From Terana coerulea (taxonomy: Eukaryota > Basidiomycota > Agaricomycetes > Polyporales > Phanerochaetaceae), in contig JAKOGH010000811.1 in assembly GCA_024811115.1 (NCBI GenBank), positions 1 through 64,000 on the forward strand: 64,000 nucleotides of DNA. Direction: 5' to 3'. Positions within the stretch are counted from its first letter, which is position 1; each line of letters begins with the position of its first letter. Positions 44,482 through 58,022 of this stretch are shown in pieces. The notes under the pieces are model-generated. The model did not search any database. It saw only the letters and a program-made list of their open reading frames with translations, and was not told the DNA's origin. A program made the translations under genes and the position numbers.

Positions 44482-46652
44482 ATGGCTGCACTTCGCTCGC
44501 TCTCCTCCAAAAGACTATCTGCTCGAATACCGCCTGCACGATGTTTTTGGTCAAGAAATTATGCGTCTGAAGTTGGGCTCCAGCATGACTTGAAGCCTAC
44601 ACGGTTCGGCCAACCCTTATTCACCTCCCACTCTCACTTGAGTAAGTGTGTTGTACCTCCTGGTCGGGTATCGGAACCAACGTGTCTCATGGTCACCTAT
44701 GAAAGTGAGGCCAAATGAGACAACGCCTGGAATACCTTCAGAGGAATACGAGCGGAGGAGAAAGGCTCTTATGGACCAACTGCCCTCAGGAAGCCTAGTA
44801 GTGTCGGTTGCAGGACAAGTGAAGTACATGAGCGGTCGTAAGCAAACTACAATCTCAAGGCGGCATACGTGATTCATGACTAGCGTATAGAGATATTGTG
44901 AGCTTTCTCGAGCCAGTCTGCAAATTGTAAGCTTACTCAGGCCCGTTTAAAGTTACAAGTTTCGTCAAGCGTCGGACTTTTGGTACCTTACCGGATTTGA
45001 AGAGCCCGACTCTGCGGTCATCCTGGAGAAAAACTCTTCCACTCGAGGATACAGCATGACAGTGTTCTCGTCAGGGAAAGATTCCCACAAGGAGAAATGG
45101 GAAGGTGCGCGAACATCGAGGGAAGACATTGTGCAACACTTCAGGGCAGACCATGCACAGCCTATCACTTCCTTCGCCACGATGTTCAAGTCATTAACCT
45201 CCTCATACCACAAGATATATCTTGATATACCGCCATCTGCATCAATGTCTCGCAAGGGGCGCGCACTGTCGCATAAATCCCTCCTTAAAGTACGTCTTAT
45301 TCCCACACTTCTGTGACTTCAATGAGCTTACGGTGTCCCCCACAGTATCTATCTCCTGGAACGCCGTCCACTCGCCTAGAGTATGATTCAATGATTGAGT
45401 CGCTAAGTAGCGCAAAGCTGAACCCCTTGGCACCTGAAGTCGCAAGACTGCGAGCCATTAAATCTGAGCCGGAGCAACATCTCATGCGCACCGCCGCAGA
45501 TATCAGTGGGCATGCACATGCGAAAGTGAGCGCACTTTGTACAATCGGCTGCTCGGTGGCCAATGATGTATCTTGTAGACCATGCGTTTTACGGAACCAG
45601 GGATGTCAGAGCACTCACTAGCATCCCACTTTGAATATCTCTGTGCGCTCAGCGGTTCACAACGTCCAGCGTATGTGCCAGTAGTTGCGTCAGGGTAAGC
45701 GATCGCTGGCTCGCTGCATATGCTATATGCTGACTAATGCGGGCACCCGGCAGACCCAACGCCCTTATAATTCACTATACTTCAAATAATCAAATAATCC
45801 GGGAAAACGAGATGATTCTCGTAGACGCAGGCTGTGAATACAAGTCCGTTGTTAATCTCTTCTCCTCTGAGATCAAATCAATAACGTTCTTGTTTACTTG
45901 TAGCGGCTACGTCTCAGATATTAGTACGCACCCTCCTTCCTCCACTCGTCACAATCTTGACTTAAAATGACGTATATAGCCCGTACGTTCCCGGCAAAGG
46001 CACCTTCTCACCAGCGCAAGCCGCGCTGTATAATGCCGTTCTGCAGGCGCAGAAGTATCTTGTCACACTCTGCACCGAGTCTGCAAGGCTGTCTCTAGCA
46101 CAAATACACAGGGAGTCCATCGACGCGCTCAGGAAAGAGCTGAACAAGATCGGCTTCAACTTACAAGGTGCCTCCGGGACGAGCGATCTGGAGCAAATAC
46201 TGTATCCACACTACGTCGGACATCCGCTTGGCATAGGTTAGTGGAAAATCTACTTGAGGCTGTCTCGCCTGAAGAACGATTTCGTAGACTTGCACGAGTC
46301 GACACATTTTGAGAGGAATGAGCCGTAAGTGGTGTGATGCTTCGTTGTGGATGGGGCGTACTGAGCAGCCTTGTAGATTGAAAGCCGGTATGGTTGTGAC
46401 CGTCGAGCCTGGGATCTATGTACCCCAGTCTCCGCTCTTCCCGAAGGAATTTCACAACATAGGCATCCGGATAGAGGTACGGTCCATGTACATTCTTTGC
46501 CCCTGTGCTTCTGTTGAACGCAAGGTTCCTTCCAATAGGATGAGGTCTTGGTTGGGAAAGACCATCCAACAGTGCTCAGCGTTGCAGCACCGAAGGAGAT
46601 CGTCGATGTAGAGGGAGCTTGTCAAGGGTTACTGGGGCTGGAAGCATTTTAG
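44482..46652 (+). CDS. ICP55: Mitochondrial aminopeptidase P (ICP55/XPNPEP3-like)
   Basis: ICP55-type enzymes remove one residue from imported mitochondrial proteins after the main processing cut. The arginine-rich start MAALRSLSSKRLSARIPPAR looks like a mitochondrial presequence. The APP N-domain follows (RPNETTPGIPSEEYERRRKA, ASDFWYLTGFEEPDSAVILE), then the pita-bread catalytic part: EPEQHLMRTAADISGHAH, metal ligands in ILVDAGCEYK and the downstream DISRTFP, the histidine of HYVGHPLGIDLHE, VTVEPGIYVPQSPLF with a ligand Glu, and RIEDEVLVG with the last Glu. It ends GLLGLEAF. There are many short introns and no obvious frame break. Size is about 500 residues. Confidence 0.87.
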
Positions 46653-46853
46653 GATCGCACATGTCGAACACAACCATCATCGCATTCTACAGATACACCA
46701 TGCTAATGACAAAGCCAATACACTGAGCAGCAGTGCGAAGAAACAACTGAGAAGGGGAATATATATCCAGGTAGATAGATACGAACAAGCATAAGCTTGG
46801 AAGATATAAGTATGTTCCATTAGGATGTCTATAAGTCGATGAGTTTGTGGATG

Positions 46854-49207
46854 TTAATCAACGCGCTTGGTATCATTGCTACGTCTGCCGGTAACCGTGT
46901 CATGCGGAGTGGTGAACTCCGGCATAGTGCTCGTGCCCGCAGAAGGATTGTTGGAAGCGACCAGTTGCTGCTTCACAAGCTCACGACGAAGCCACTTGTG
47001 TTCGGGGACGAAGTACCAGCTGAATATACCAAAGATTGTGACGGAGCCGAAGATAACGCATGCCTGGGTGGATATTAGTAATCAGCTCATGCTACATGAA
47101 GCGAGAGACCTACGAAGTTGAACGTCTCGGCAGTGACAGGGAAGAAGAACGGTGAGATTTGGGTCTGGAATAGGGACGTCAATCAAGGGCGAATGCGCGA
47201 GGCCGACCGACGTACCGCAAAGATCAAACCATTGAACACAACAGCCGAGAAGTAGAACGGCTTCGCCCATTTTCCGAGGAAATAGTGAGACCCCTTGAAG
47301 TCGTCCGGCGTCATGGTCAAGCGGGAGCAGCGCGATGAGACCGTACGCCGCAGTGGTCGGGATACCTCCGGCCGAGATGAGAGACGTGAAGGCGACCTGA
47401 CTCGGAAGGATGGTGCAGAGCAACGCCGCCCCAAAGATGAACATGATCGTGACGGCATTGCGGGGCTGACGTTGAGAGTCGACTTGACCGATCCAACTTG
47501 ACATGGGGAGGACTCCATCACGAGCAACCGCATAGATGAGGCGAGAAGCGGCGACGATGGCGACGCTGGTGCTCTACATTCATATAGTTAGTCAGATACG
47601 TTATGATTTCGTCGCAGAGCTGGACTGACCAAGATTAACCCAAGAGTCGCAATAATGGTCATGACGACACTGCCGCCGCGGCCAAGTGCGAGCGCGTACA
47701 GCTGCACGAAGGGTTGCGGGGCATCCAAGGAAAACAGGGTGTCCAAATCCGGTGTGCAGAACAAGAAGAGTATCGTGGTGACGAATCCGAAGACACCGGT
47801 GGCGATTGCACTAGTCAGAATACCGCGACCAGCCACGACACTTGCGTTCTTGGTTTCCTCGGCAATATGGCCAGAAGCGTCGAAGCCAATCATCGTTCCA
47901 GCGGTGAACAAGCTACACAAATGGTCAGAATGGGACAGTGTGAACGATGTAGCATACTAACAAACACAACATCCAGTTCCAGGCAGGAGGTGCGCCAGTC
48001 CCATTGAAGGTCATCGTGAACACTTCGCTAGCCGAACGGAAACCATAGGTCCTCGAGACGCCAATGGGTAGCCATATGAGGCAGAGCAGGAAATCGACCA
48101 TGTACAGAGCGACGGAGATCCTGAAAACGGCCGAGTACAGCCGAGGAGGAAGATAGTTGATTGCGATGGAGCAGAGTAAGACGCCTTCGGAAACGGCCCA
48201 GATGAGAGCGCGCCATTTAACGTTGTCGTTGCCAACACCTCCCGGGAAGTCAACTTCCCAGATCGCGAGCTGAGAGACAATGTAGTTCGCCGTGGTCTTT
48301 GAGGTGCATGAGCGGGCTGAACGACATCTAAAAAAAGTATGTAAATGTACACACCTGGCAATTGCCGGCCGCGAAGGTCATCCAAGCGGTGGTGGACCAC
48401 CAAGCGACAACGAAACCGAAGAACCGTCCGTATTTGGGCCCGGCACTTTCTGCCGCCCAGACATAGATGGATCCGCTGACCGGTAAAGCAGAGCAAATCT
48501 CAGCGAGGACGGCGGCAGTAATCCACATGAATATCATGGAGATGATATACGAGGACCATACGGCCGCGGGACCACCAGCAAGCAAGCCGAGGAAGATGCC
48601 CGACCTGAACAACTCTATGAGCACTCGCACAACCTGAACTACAGGCATTGTAACGAACCGAACGCCTCCAATAAAATTGAGGGCAACGAAGCTGGCTGAA
48701 AAGCTTTCGACTATACTCCAAGTTCGGTGCAATTGCTGTCGAATAGAAAGTAAGTTACCACTTCCATGTCCATAGTACGACCGTGAAACCGTAAATGTAC
48801 CTGTTTATATCCCAGCCTTTCCTGAAATCAAGTAGACGAGGTCAGTAAACTTTATCCAGGCTCCTCAACGAGGAGCAAAATGAAGTTGGCGACACTGGGG
48901 GCTTCCCTACGCAGGTATGAGCGCTGATCAGGTTCTAACGGTATTCTCTCAATCCTTGCTGCTGCCCACCGTCCCAGAGCTGACTGACTCCCGGCGCCAA
49001 GCCAGAGAAGCCAGTGAGTTGGGAGCCGGTGTGTTCACATGCAAGGATACCCGTAGCCTTCCAGTTTGCCACTAGGAAATGACGTTACCGATGGTAAGTC
49101 TGTACAGCAGCCTGCCTCCCGCGTAAGTCTGGCCCAGTACCCGCTCAGGGTATTACCAGCTGCAATTCGTCCGCGTCAGCCGTGGAGGCGCGCTCGGACT
49201 GGTCCAT
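46854..49207 (-). CDS. APC-superfamily amino-acid/GABA permease
   Basis: A plasma-membrane or vacuolar transporter with about 12 membrane segments, closest in text to fungal GABA or choline permeases. The start exon [17 protein letters not shown] is separated by a long intron (about 325 nt) from a 21-nt exon encoding [46 protein letters not shown], the family signature [59 protein letters not shown] and [17 protein letters not shown] follow. The tail [13 protein letters not shown] is cytosolic. One extra base in the GGG at 47,323-47,325 shifts the frame locally. Substrate cannot be assigned from sequence. Confidence 0.86.
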
Positions 49208-49429
49208 CGTCTTCGTAGGTTCGGTGGCCACTTTGTGCGATCTGCGGAGTACGGAGTTTTGTCCAGTGAGAGCAAGAGAAGCAGGTCAAGCGGCGGAAGG
49301 TGAGACGGGGGAAAAGAAAAGAGAAAGATGCGATAGCTTGGCGTTTATAGATACAGTGTGCTTATGTAAACAAATGATAGGTACAGAGCGCTTCCAAGGA
49401 TTCCCGCATTGTGACAAGGGATGAGACGA

Positions 49430-52400
49430 TCACTGGATGTTGAGACGCTGTGGAAGGAAAGGTGAGTCGGAGCCAAAAGCAGGGAGGGACAACACGTACA
49501 GGTTTCAGGGCTTTGATGAGGAGCCATTCCTCGTTCGAGACATCTGCTTTGAAGGACGCTTTCAGCACATCGATGCTTGTGCGGGAGATTAGACTGTAAA
49601 TCTCGTCCTTCTCGTCGAAGTGACGGCCGAACATCTTCGCGGATTCGTAGACGGCGTGTTCGATCTTGACGGCGACACCACCACCGGCTTGAGACTTCTT
49701 GACGATGTCCATAGGCTTGTGGTTAATCTCCAAAGATGTGCTGGAAGCGATATCAGTGTGACGAAGACATAATCGACACGCGAACACCTACATCTTCCCT
49801 AAGCCGATGATATCCTTCTTCTGCGTCTCGGGGTCGACCTTGACAACACAAAGAGGTGTGCCAACGCGCAGGGTGCCGTCCAATATATCGACGCCGAGGA
49901 TGATGGGTTCGCGCTTGGCGAAGCAAGCAATGGTCTTCAGGCGGCATGGCCACACAGCTTGTGGTGCCGCGTCGCGACGCTTCGCCTCCATGATCTCCGC
50001 GTTGTACGCGGTGAAGGCGTCAAACAAATGGTAGATAATGTCGGCTGCGAATATACTTAACCACAGTACCATCACAGAATAAAGGAGACTGGCGTACCCT
50101 TGAAGAGACGAATGCCCATCTCCTCAGCCAAACGCTCAGCCTCCTTGTCAACAGTAACGTCGAAACAGAGGATACACGCGAGCTCCTTGGCCTTCTCCAG
50201 CATGGTCGCCGCACGCATGATATCCTTCTTGTGCACTGGCCCGATGTTGATCCCGGACACGGGGATTTTACTTGACTTGAGGAAGTCCAGGAGGGCTTCC
50301 AGCGAACCAAGTGTACTAGCCTGGACACAGACGCCTCGCCCGGACTTGTCGATAGAGTTAAGTAGAGTCGTAAGGTCAGCCATAACTTCTTCCATCATAT
50401 CCTCTTCGTCGTCATCGGGACCAACGACCAGCAAGCGTGAGCCGGCAATGGCTTTCTCCAAATCTGGAGCGACGATCTTAATACCCATCGCGGCCTTGAT
50501 CTCTTTATGGTGGACGTATGCAGACTGCAGACATATTGATTCAATACGAGTCCGCCACAAGAAGAATACCGTCTCTTACCTTGATGCGGAGCTCGCGAAG
50601 GGGTTGGGGAGTGAGCAGGGCACGGACTTGGGTGACAATAGGGCCGTTGAGACCACAGACCACGATCTTGTCCCCTTCATGAAGAATGCCATTGGATAGA
50701 ACGACATCGATCGTTGTGCCGAGACCCTCGATGACCTTGACCTCGAGAACGGTACACTCGAGCTCGGAGAGGTACATCAACCTGTCACTCATGCGTTGCT
50801 GCGTCAGGTTAACGAGGAGCATGATCATGTCAGGTATCCCTTCCCCGGTAACGGCAGACGTCGGGACCAAGGAGACATTGCGAGCGAAATTCTTGTTGTC
50901 GTAGTAAGGGACGGCGTTCAACCCCTGCTCGGCGAAAGCCACGACAGTCTTCTGCAAGCGATCCTCAAATTCCCGTTGGACCGAGCGATTTTGCTGCGCA
51001 AGAGAGCTCCTGAAATCGTTATCCGGGATTGCGCTCCAGTTATACATACGATCAATCTAGCTACGATGTCACTTCGACAATGCAACTAGCAAACAGGACA
51101 ACGTACCTTGTTGAGCGCCACAATGAACGGCGTCTTCCCAGCCCTCAGAAGCCGTATTGACTCCAGAGTTTGCGGTTCCAGGCCGTGCTGCATGTTCAAA
51201 TCGGTCACAAAACTTCGCCCAGCTAATATAAGCAGGTGCTTACCATGATATCGACAACAAGGATAGCAATATTACAGAGGGAACTTCCACGGGTTCGGAG
51301 GTTGCTGAAAGACTCGTGACCAGGGGTATCGATGACAAGGAGACCAGGAATCTTGTACTCCTGTGTGCCATCCTTATTGAGAACCGCCGTCTTCGTCTTA
51401 ATCGCGTCAACAGGGAAGTACGTAGCACCAATTTGCTGAGTGATGCCGCCCGCTTCGCCTTCCTGTACGTTGGTTTGACGAATCTGCCGCAGAATGCGTC
51501 AATGACTGATGCAGAGCTGGATTGGGTTGAGGCGTACATGCCTTATCGAGAAGTTTTGTCTTGCCGGTATCGACGTGGCCAAGAATGCAGCAAATCGGGC
51601 TACGAAGATTTTCCTTGCTACGGGCGGCGAGCGCGGCCTCATGAACCTGCTTCCGCCGTTCAGCTGCCTCAGCCTTGCGCTTGGCGACGATTCGCTGAGT
51701 GTTGGTCATGCCCTCGCTCGAATCAGAGTCAGAGTCGGAGTCCTCATCCGAAGATTCATCGGAAGACTCTTCCTCTGAAGACTCCTCTTCCTCACTGGAT
51801 TCCTCCTTAGCGGCCTGTTTCTTCGCAGGGGCGTCGGCGGGGGCTTTCGTAGAAGCTTTTGCAGGCGCGGGTGCCTTGTCAGCTGCTGCTGATTTATTCG
51901 CAGCCGCAGCGGTCTTACCATTGGAAGCTAATGGAAAAAATTAGAGTAAGTTCACTAAACTATCCCGTTCTACGCACCTGGAGCCTTCATCTCTTCGTCA
52001 TCACTACTGTTGTCCCAGGAGTCCTTGACGTCCTCCGCAGGTTTGGCAGGCTCTTCATCGCTACTAGCATCCCACTCATCCTTCACCTCGGTCTTTGGTG
52101 AAGGCAGTTCCGCTGCAGAAGCTGGCGCGGGCGAAGGGGCAGGGGTGTAGCCTCACGCACAGGCGAGGGTTCGCGGGTGGCGGGAGTGCTGTCTGTGGCC
52201 GCTTTCCCTGCCGGGCCCTTCTTCCTTGCGGTTGCCGTACACAACCTTCTTCGGTGCTGGCCCAGCGTTCCCTTGCTGCTGGAGACCTTCAATCACAACA
52301 CCAGACGCGAGGAGGGCCTGTTTGCGAAGTTCGGCGGCACGTTGCTCTTCCTTCTGCTTCTTCGTGAGCAGGCGGCCCTCTTTCTTCGCAATCTCACGCT

Positions 52401-53685
52401 TGGCCTGACGACACCATGAACATGAATACACAGTCGCATGCAGTCAAGGCTTACCTTCTCTTTCTCTTTCCTCCTTTGCTTCTCTTCCTCTTTGCGCTTC
52501 TCCTCTTCCGCCGCCTTCGCCTCCTCCTCCTCTATCCGCTTTCGCTCTTCTTCCTCTCTTAGCCTAGCCTCCTCTTCCAAACGCTTCTTCTCCTCCATCA
52601 AGGCCCTCAGCGCACTGACACCACCACCTGCCTTTTTCTTCGCTGGTGCAGCGGGGGCAGGAGCCTCGTCGTCCTTCTTAGCTTTCTTCTTTTTCTTCTT
52701 CTTAGAAGCGGCTCCCGTTGCAGCTCCCTCCGCTTCATCTTCATCTTCATCCTTCTCAGCAGCAGCCTCCGGAGCGGGCGCCTCAGTAGTAGGAGCAGGA
52801 CTAGCCTCTTGAGGCTCTGATGGGCCAGTCGTCTTCTTCGCAGCAGCCTGCGCCTTTTTCTTCGCCTACACAAGTGGTCAGAACATGTAGACCAAGACAA
52901 GCAGTCAAACATACCTTCTCCTTCTCCTTCTTCAGCTTCTCTTTCTCTTTCTTCGAGAGAATTTTGGGCGCGCCGTCGTCTGCTGCCTCATCGTCTTCTG
53001 CCTCGTCGTCAACTTCTGCGGCCGCTGGTTCTGTCTTTTCCAATGACGTTGGTGGTGCAGGGGAAGCTGCGAGAACGCTGAGTTGTGATAAGGTAAGTGC
53101 AAACGTTGAGACTTACCTGCTTTTGCCTCCTCGGCTTCCTCATCCTGAACCTTGCCCTTCTTGCCCTTGCCCTTCTTCCCTTTCTTTTCTTTCACAGGTC
53201 CCCACTCTTCGTCAGCGAGATCTTCAGCTGTCATCTCAATCGGTTTCTTGGCCTCGGCAGCGTCTTCGCCTTCCTCCGCTTCTGGTGGTGGGGTCTGGAC
53301 GGCGCCGCCTTTCGTCTTCTTCTTGTCCTTCTTGCCCTTCGACGCCTTGATGACAGACTTTGCGTAACATTACAATCAGCTACATGGTTTCGATAGATTG
53401 AATATATGCACACCATAAGGCCACCGAAGTCCTCTTCCTCCTCAGCAGGCTCCTCTATGCCAAGAGAAGCAAAGGCAGAGAAGCCCGACTTGCTTGGTTG
53501 CGGATGGTCGTTGTCCGCATCGTCTGTAGCATCTGCTGCAGCATTATTTCCCGCGACAGACGTCCCCGCGTTCTCCCTGCAGTAATTCTTCAGCGTAATG
53601 CACGACAGTCTCGTGAGAGCTGCTGGTACCAGAAATCGTCGTCGTCTTGCTTCTTGCCCTTCTTGCCTTTGTTTTTGGGGGGCAT
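49430..53685 (-). CDS. FUN12: Translation initiation factor eIF5B
   Basis: eIF5B is the GTPase that promotes ribosomal subunit joining. The start [19 protein letters not shown] opens a long Lys/Glu/Ala-rich N-terminal region (53,685 to about 51,720) split by short introns. The G domain has GHVDTGKT (51,557-51,580), the switch I text [19 protein letters not shown] and NKID. Domain II and III follow ([78 protein letters not shown]), then domain IV ([20 protein letters not shown]) and the end at 49,430. Size is about 1,230 residues, as usual for fungi. The K/E-rich part creates long antisense open frames of low complexity, which I leave out. The gene is divergent from ARL2. Confidence 0.9.
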
Positions 53686-54002
53686 TTTGCAATCGGACTA
53701 AGATCAGCAAAGGCCTTTTCGTAAACAGCGCGCTACGTTGCGCAGAGAGGTTGAAACAGAAGAGGAAGGGGAGGAGGAGGATCGGCTGAAGGCAGTATGA
53801 GCAAGGTCGCTTACGGCGTAAGCAGCGCACTAGAGATGCCGAACTCGGCACCGTCAAAGCTCAGTCACTGATTTGGCGTCTAACCATAATGAACGACCGC
53901 TTCCACCCCCTGCAGTGTGCGCTGTGCACTCGTCCACAGTGCTGAACGGGTCGCACGTATTCCCAGAGTCTCCCTGACTTGTAGCCACAACGCTACGTGG
54001 AA
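53686..54002. promoter_or_regulatory. Bidirectional promoter eIF5B/ARL2
   Basis: The start codons at 53,685 (minus) and 54,003 (plus) are 317 bp apart. The segment next to eIF5B is purine-rich on the plus strand (GAAACAGAAGAGGAAGGG near 53,750). No clear TATA box is visible, in line with housekeeping genes. Confidence 0.5.
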
Positions 54003-54827
54003 ATGGGGTTAATGACGATCATTAGAAAGAACAGGCAGAAGGAAAAGGAAATGCGGATGCTATTCCTGTGAGGAGGTCGTCGGCTGTGTATTGCTGAGCT
54101 CTGAAATCCTCAGTGGGCTGGACAATGCGGGAAAGACTACAATCCTGAAGAAGCTTAATGGAGAGGATATTATGGAAGTGAGCCCAACTCTGGGTTTCAA
54201 TATCAAGACTTTCATGCATGGCAAGTGAGTGTGATTATGCTTAGCATATGGGGATTGAATTCCATACGAGCGTGATATTTCTGCGCAGATACACGTTAAA
54301 TGTTTGTACGTACTACACCAATGGTTCCCCAATGCTGCTCTAACATTGTCATTTGTAGGGGATGTCGGCGGTCAGCGTACACTGCGCCCATATTGGCGGA
54401 ATTATTTTGAACAGACCGACGCGATAGTTTGGGTTGTAGACTCTATCGATCGAATGCGCATGGGAGACTGCAAGGCAGAGCTACACAGTCTGCTCCAAGA
54501 AGACGTTAGTCTCGATTCTTTTCCGACTGCTCATGTTCTGAGACATGTATTACAGAGACTGGCAGGCGCGTCGTTGCTAATCCTTGCCAACAAACAGGAT
54601 ATCCAAGGCTCTATGCCTGGCTCTGAGATCAGAGATGTATGTTCTTCATCTCTTTCGAGCTGAGCATACTAAATTTTTGGTAGGTTCTGGATTTACCGTC
54701 CATCAGATCCCACCATTGGAAGATTTTGTCCTGTAGTGCGGTGACAGGACAAAATCTTGTGGAGGGGCTGGACTGGGTAGTAGACGACGTTGCCCAGAGG
54801 ATATACTACGGAACTGTGGAGGAATAA
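54003..54827 (+). CDS. ARL2: ADP-ribosylation factor-like GTPase ARL2
   Basis: ARL2 acts with tubulin cofactors in tubulin folding. The start at 54,003 ([20 protein letters not shown]) matches the usual ARL2 N-terminus better than the second ATG at 54,012. The P-loop is [21 protein letters not shown] gives the switch I Thr, [19 protein letters not shown] gives switch II (often WDVGGQ; here GDVGGQ), NKQD gives the guanine-specificity motif, and SAVTG the last box. It ends [20 protein letters not shown]. Six short introns with good borders are present; about 185 residues, frame intact. The Trp-to-Gly change before DVGG could instead be a splice-border misreading near 54,358. Confidence 0.9.
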
Positions 54828-55991
54828 TGCATCCAAGCGTTATAGCGCATAAGCGAGTGCGTGGGGAGCTCAGTTTCCAGGCTCGCCTGCTGAATTATCG
54901 GAACTCCCCACCCGAAGCCTAGAATAGAGTCTGGCCGCCATCGATTTGTTTTCTTCAAATTGTCCGTGAGAGAAGACAGCCAAATTTCTTTTCATAAGGT
55001 GGGCACTCAGCATAACCTCCGGATACTGTTTCATTTTTTGGTCACAAAGCCACGCTCTTGATTTCGGAGCTGCGACAAACAAGCCGACAGGCTCGGCGGT
55101 GCTTTCTTCTATGGCCATTGCTCGACGCTACTCCGATCATCCAAATACCGTCCTTCTCTACTCACGAGCCACGTTCTCGAAGATCTGTCACTTTCACGAA
55201 CCTTACAAGCTTTCCACCGCACCCTTGTAGCGGGTCGCCGCCCTTCTATACGCCGACGGTCAGCTTGAGAATAGAAGACACTTTGCGACGACTATTCCCA
55301 CAGGAACTATGATAGCGTGTAACGATGATCACGCCAGCGACCTTCCCTCAAGGATGTCCGCAGCGACCCTCGTGGAAGATGTGTCTCGTGGCCGACGCTC
55401 TACTTGGCTCCACAGAGCAACGTCCTCCTGCCCAGGAGCCAGGTGGACAAGATGTAAACTGTGACCTCCCGACTTTTAAACATGCAGCAGCTTTCGCCGC
55501 CCCCCATCGTCAGCATTACGACAGGTGTAGGAGATATGTAGCGGTGTTATGGTGGTAACGGACGTAGTCCCTGACAGCGCATGGGTCCGAAACCCTACTT
55601 AATACGCTACCCAGATCCCGTTCTCCCGATCACGAACTCATGAAAGGTTCGCGGGAGAACCGACGATGTCCGCCTCGAGGCCATTAATGGCTCCCTCGTT
55701 CCTACGGCCCCGGTCACTGCCATCTCGTAATGGTAAACAAATCGGTGGCTTTCAGAAGCCGTGGCGCCCGCACAGCTTAGACGCATGTGAGGAAGCAAAA
55801 AAATAATTATCAGGGTCTTCGACGCAAGTTCGGCGCGAGCGCGTACATCCGACCAATACATATCGCGTTGCACATGTACGAATAGAATAAATAGGCAAGG
55901 AAGTTCATCGACAGCGGCAATACCGCGAAACTCGCCCGGGCGGTCTGCCGCAGTCGATGCGCGCGAGAATGTCAACCGTCTGAAGAAGGCT
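54828..55991. other. Stretch without a confident gene
   Basis: An 82-codon minus-strand frame at 55,118-54,870 (MAIEESTAEPVGLFV to SSDNSAGEPGN) could be a small gene or the last exon of one, but it matches nothing I know. The rest up to the CFA synthase stop shows only short, overlapping frames. A 7-A run is at 55,796. Confidence 0.35.
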
Positions 55992-57957
55992 TCAGCTTCG
56001 GGAGCGTTCCTTGTTGAGCATGTCGGTCGCGTGGCAAGGTTGATCATCCTAGAACAGCATGAGCCACGATGGACACTCAAAACGTTGTCGGAACGCACCG
56101 CCCGAATGAAGGTGAGCATGTGGCAAGTGATGTAGCCCCTCACGAAGCCCTCTCCAGCATATGCGAAGAAATACTCCCATTTCCGCTTGAAAATCGCGTA
56201 CTCCGATGGGTCCCGCAAAGCCGGGATTTCCGCGCCTACCACGTCTTGCTTGAGATTGGCCTCAAGGCGGCGTCCCCAGGTGCGCAGGGTACGTGGGTAA
56301 TCTGACCTTGCTTGTAAGTAGCTGTTGGCGACCTAAGATAAAATAAATATCACTCACGTGCTGCGTGGTTTTCCACGCCTTCCAGGGTGAAGCGTCCCGC
56401 CGTAGCAGAGTTCACTGCTTGAACGAGCGCGGTCGCGGACGGTAAGCAGGAGTTGGGCCACATATATCTCCGCATGAAGTCCTCCGCCCTGTGCCTCGTA
56501 TAAGCGTTGCAAAAACCAGTGGGGAAGACGTGGCTCACTGATAATCAGTGTATCTTGATTCCGGGAAGGTAGATGAGCTGACCACAACCGTCGAGTTGTG
56601 AGGTTTCAAAGCAAAGTCCACCAGCTTGAAGTACGAGTTGTAGTGCTATCATTATGGGCGTTGGAAAATACATTCAGCGCATACAGCGAGAAGACATACC
56701 TGAGAACCGACGTGCTCGAGCATCTCGATACTGACAAAGGCATCGAAAGTGTGTGCCCATTCCTTGGGTATGTCACGGTAGTCCATCAAGTGGATGCGCA
56801 CACGTCCTTCCAGGCCAGCCGCCCGGATCCGTTCTTCCGCCAGCTTCTTCTGTTCAACCGATAGGGTCAGGCTGTCGACCTCGCAGTCGTATGTGCGGGC
56901 CGCCTGACGTGATGTCAACGACCGATCATTCGCGGAGAACAGGAGACTGAAGTCTCACCTCGATAGCCAAGCCACCCCCAGCCAGATCCGAACTCTAGGA
57001 GGCGGTGTCCTGGGCGCAACCTAGCCTGGGCGAGCACTCGGTGAATCTTCCTGCGTTGTGCCGACTCCAAGTCTCCCCGGACGGGGGCCACTTATTAGAT
57101 CTCCGTCTACTCCGCCCTCGTCGGCATCCCACAGCGCGCAGGAATACATCATTTCCTGGCTCAAGAACGCCTAGAGTCGGGCGGTGTGAGCGGAATGCAG
57201 GTCCGACTCGGAATGCGGATGGCGATGAGAGCATACCTTGAAGAGTTCGTTGGATTGGTCGTAGCTCGCGATCACGTTCAGACGCGCTTGTGACTTGGTT
57301 TGCCCAAGCAAAGCGTTTGACAGCCCGGAAAAGATCGAGTACGCCCGACCGATCTTAGAAGACAAGGCAGTCATTTCTGACCGATTGTCCAGCCAAAGCT
57401 AATCACACATTAGCTGACGCTGTCCCCATCCTACTTGGTACTCACATCCATGAGTCCTTTGAGGCTGTCGACCTGAACTTCACCCATCATGTAGGCCTCG
57501 CTGACTGGGGAGCAAGTTAGTATGCGCCGTCAAATGTCGGCGGTGTCTATGCTTACAGCCGAGGTCGCCAGTTCTGGATGATGAGTATCAGCGCTGAGCC
57601 TTTGAAACGTAGACTATCGCTCACAGGAATACTCGAGTCCAAAAGGTGTCGTCAAAAACCCGGATGCAAACGGTGCGAACAGATTTCTGCTTGACGCCGT
57701 ATTCGTGCACAGATCCATCCACATCTTCAATACGAAGATGACCTCTGGCAAGAGCACTCGCGAGGAATGAGCGGATTGACGACTTCGCTGTAGTGAAAAG
57801 CTATCGGGTCAGCTGTACTGGGTGATGGAATGTATCGACGAAACCACATACCAAACGCCCTTAGCCGAGTACGAGGAGAAGCGAAGTCGAGTGTGAAGTA
57901 AGAGCGTAGACTGACTTGGCAGTTTGAGGGGATGGAGAGTACGAATGACGGGGACAT
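55992..57957 (-). CDS. Cyclopropane-fatty-acyl-phospholipid synthase-like methyltransferase
   Basis: The enzyme transfers a methylene from S-adenosylmethionine to the double bond of phospholipid acyl chains. From ATG 57,957 the N-terminal part reads FWTRVFL, FGEAYMMGEVQVDSLKGLMD, LWLDNRSEMTALSSKIGRAY and LGQTKSQARLNVIASYDQSN. EMMYSCALW, the SAM-binding motif I LLEFGSGWG, EVDSLTLSVEQKKLAEERIR, HLMDYRDIPKEWAHTFDAFV, SIEMLEHVGSQ, PNSCLPSATALVQAVNSA and KWEYFFAYAGEGFVRGYITC follow. It ends at 55,992. Two homopolymer frame breaks (57,075-57,078 and 56,975-56,979) each need two extra bases. A TATA box lies just upstream. Confidence 0.85.
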
Positions 57958-58013
57958 GCTGATGTTTGTGCGTGAAGGAAGGTCGCTGGCTGGCTTGCTC
58001 TGGTTTTCAGATA

Positions 58014-58022
58014 CACTATTTA
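58014..58022 (-). promoter_or_regulatory. TATA box of the CFA synthase gene
   Basis: On the minus strand the sequence TATAAATAG lies about 60 bp upstream of the chosen ATG at 57,957. This good consensus box supports both the start choice and a regulated promoter. Confidence 0.55.

Noticed and set aside
52438..53396. Plus-strand Ser/Phe/Ala-rich open frames
   Set aside because: They are antisense shadows of the Lys/Glu-rich N-terminal region of eIF5B.
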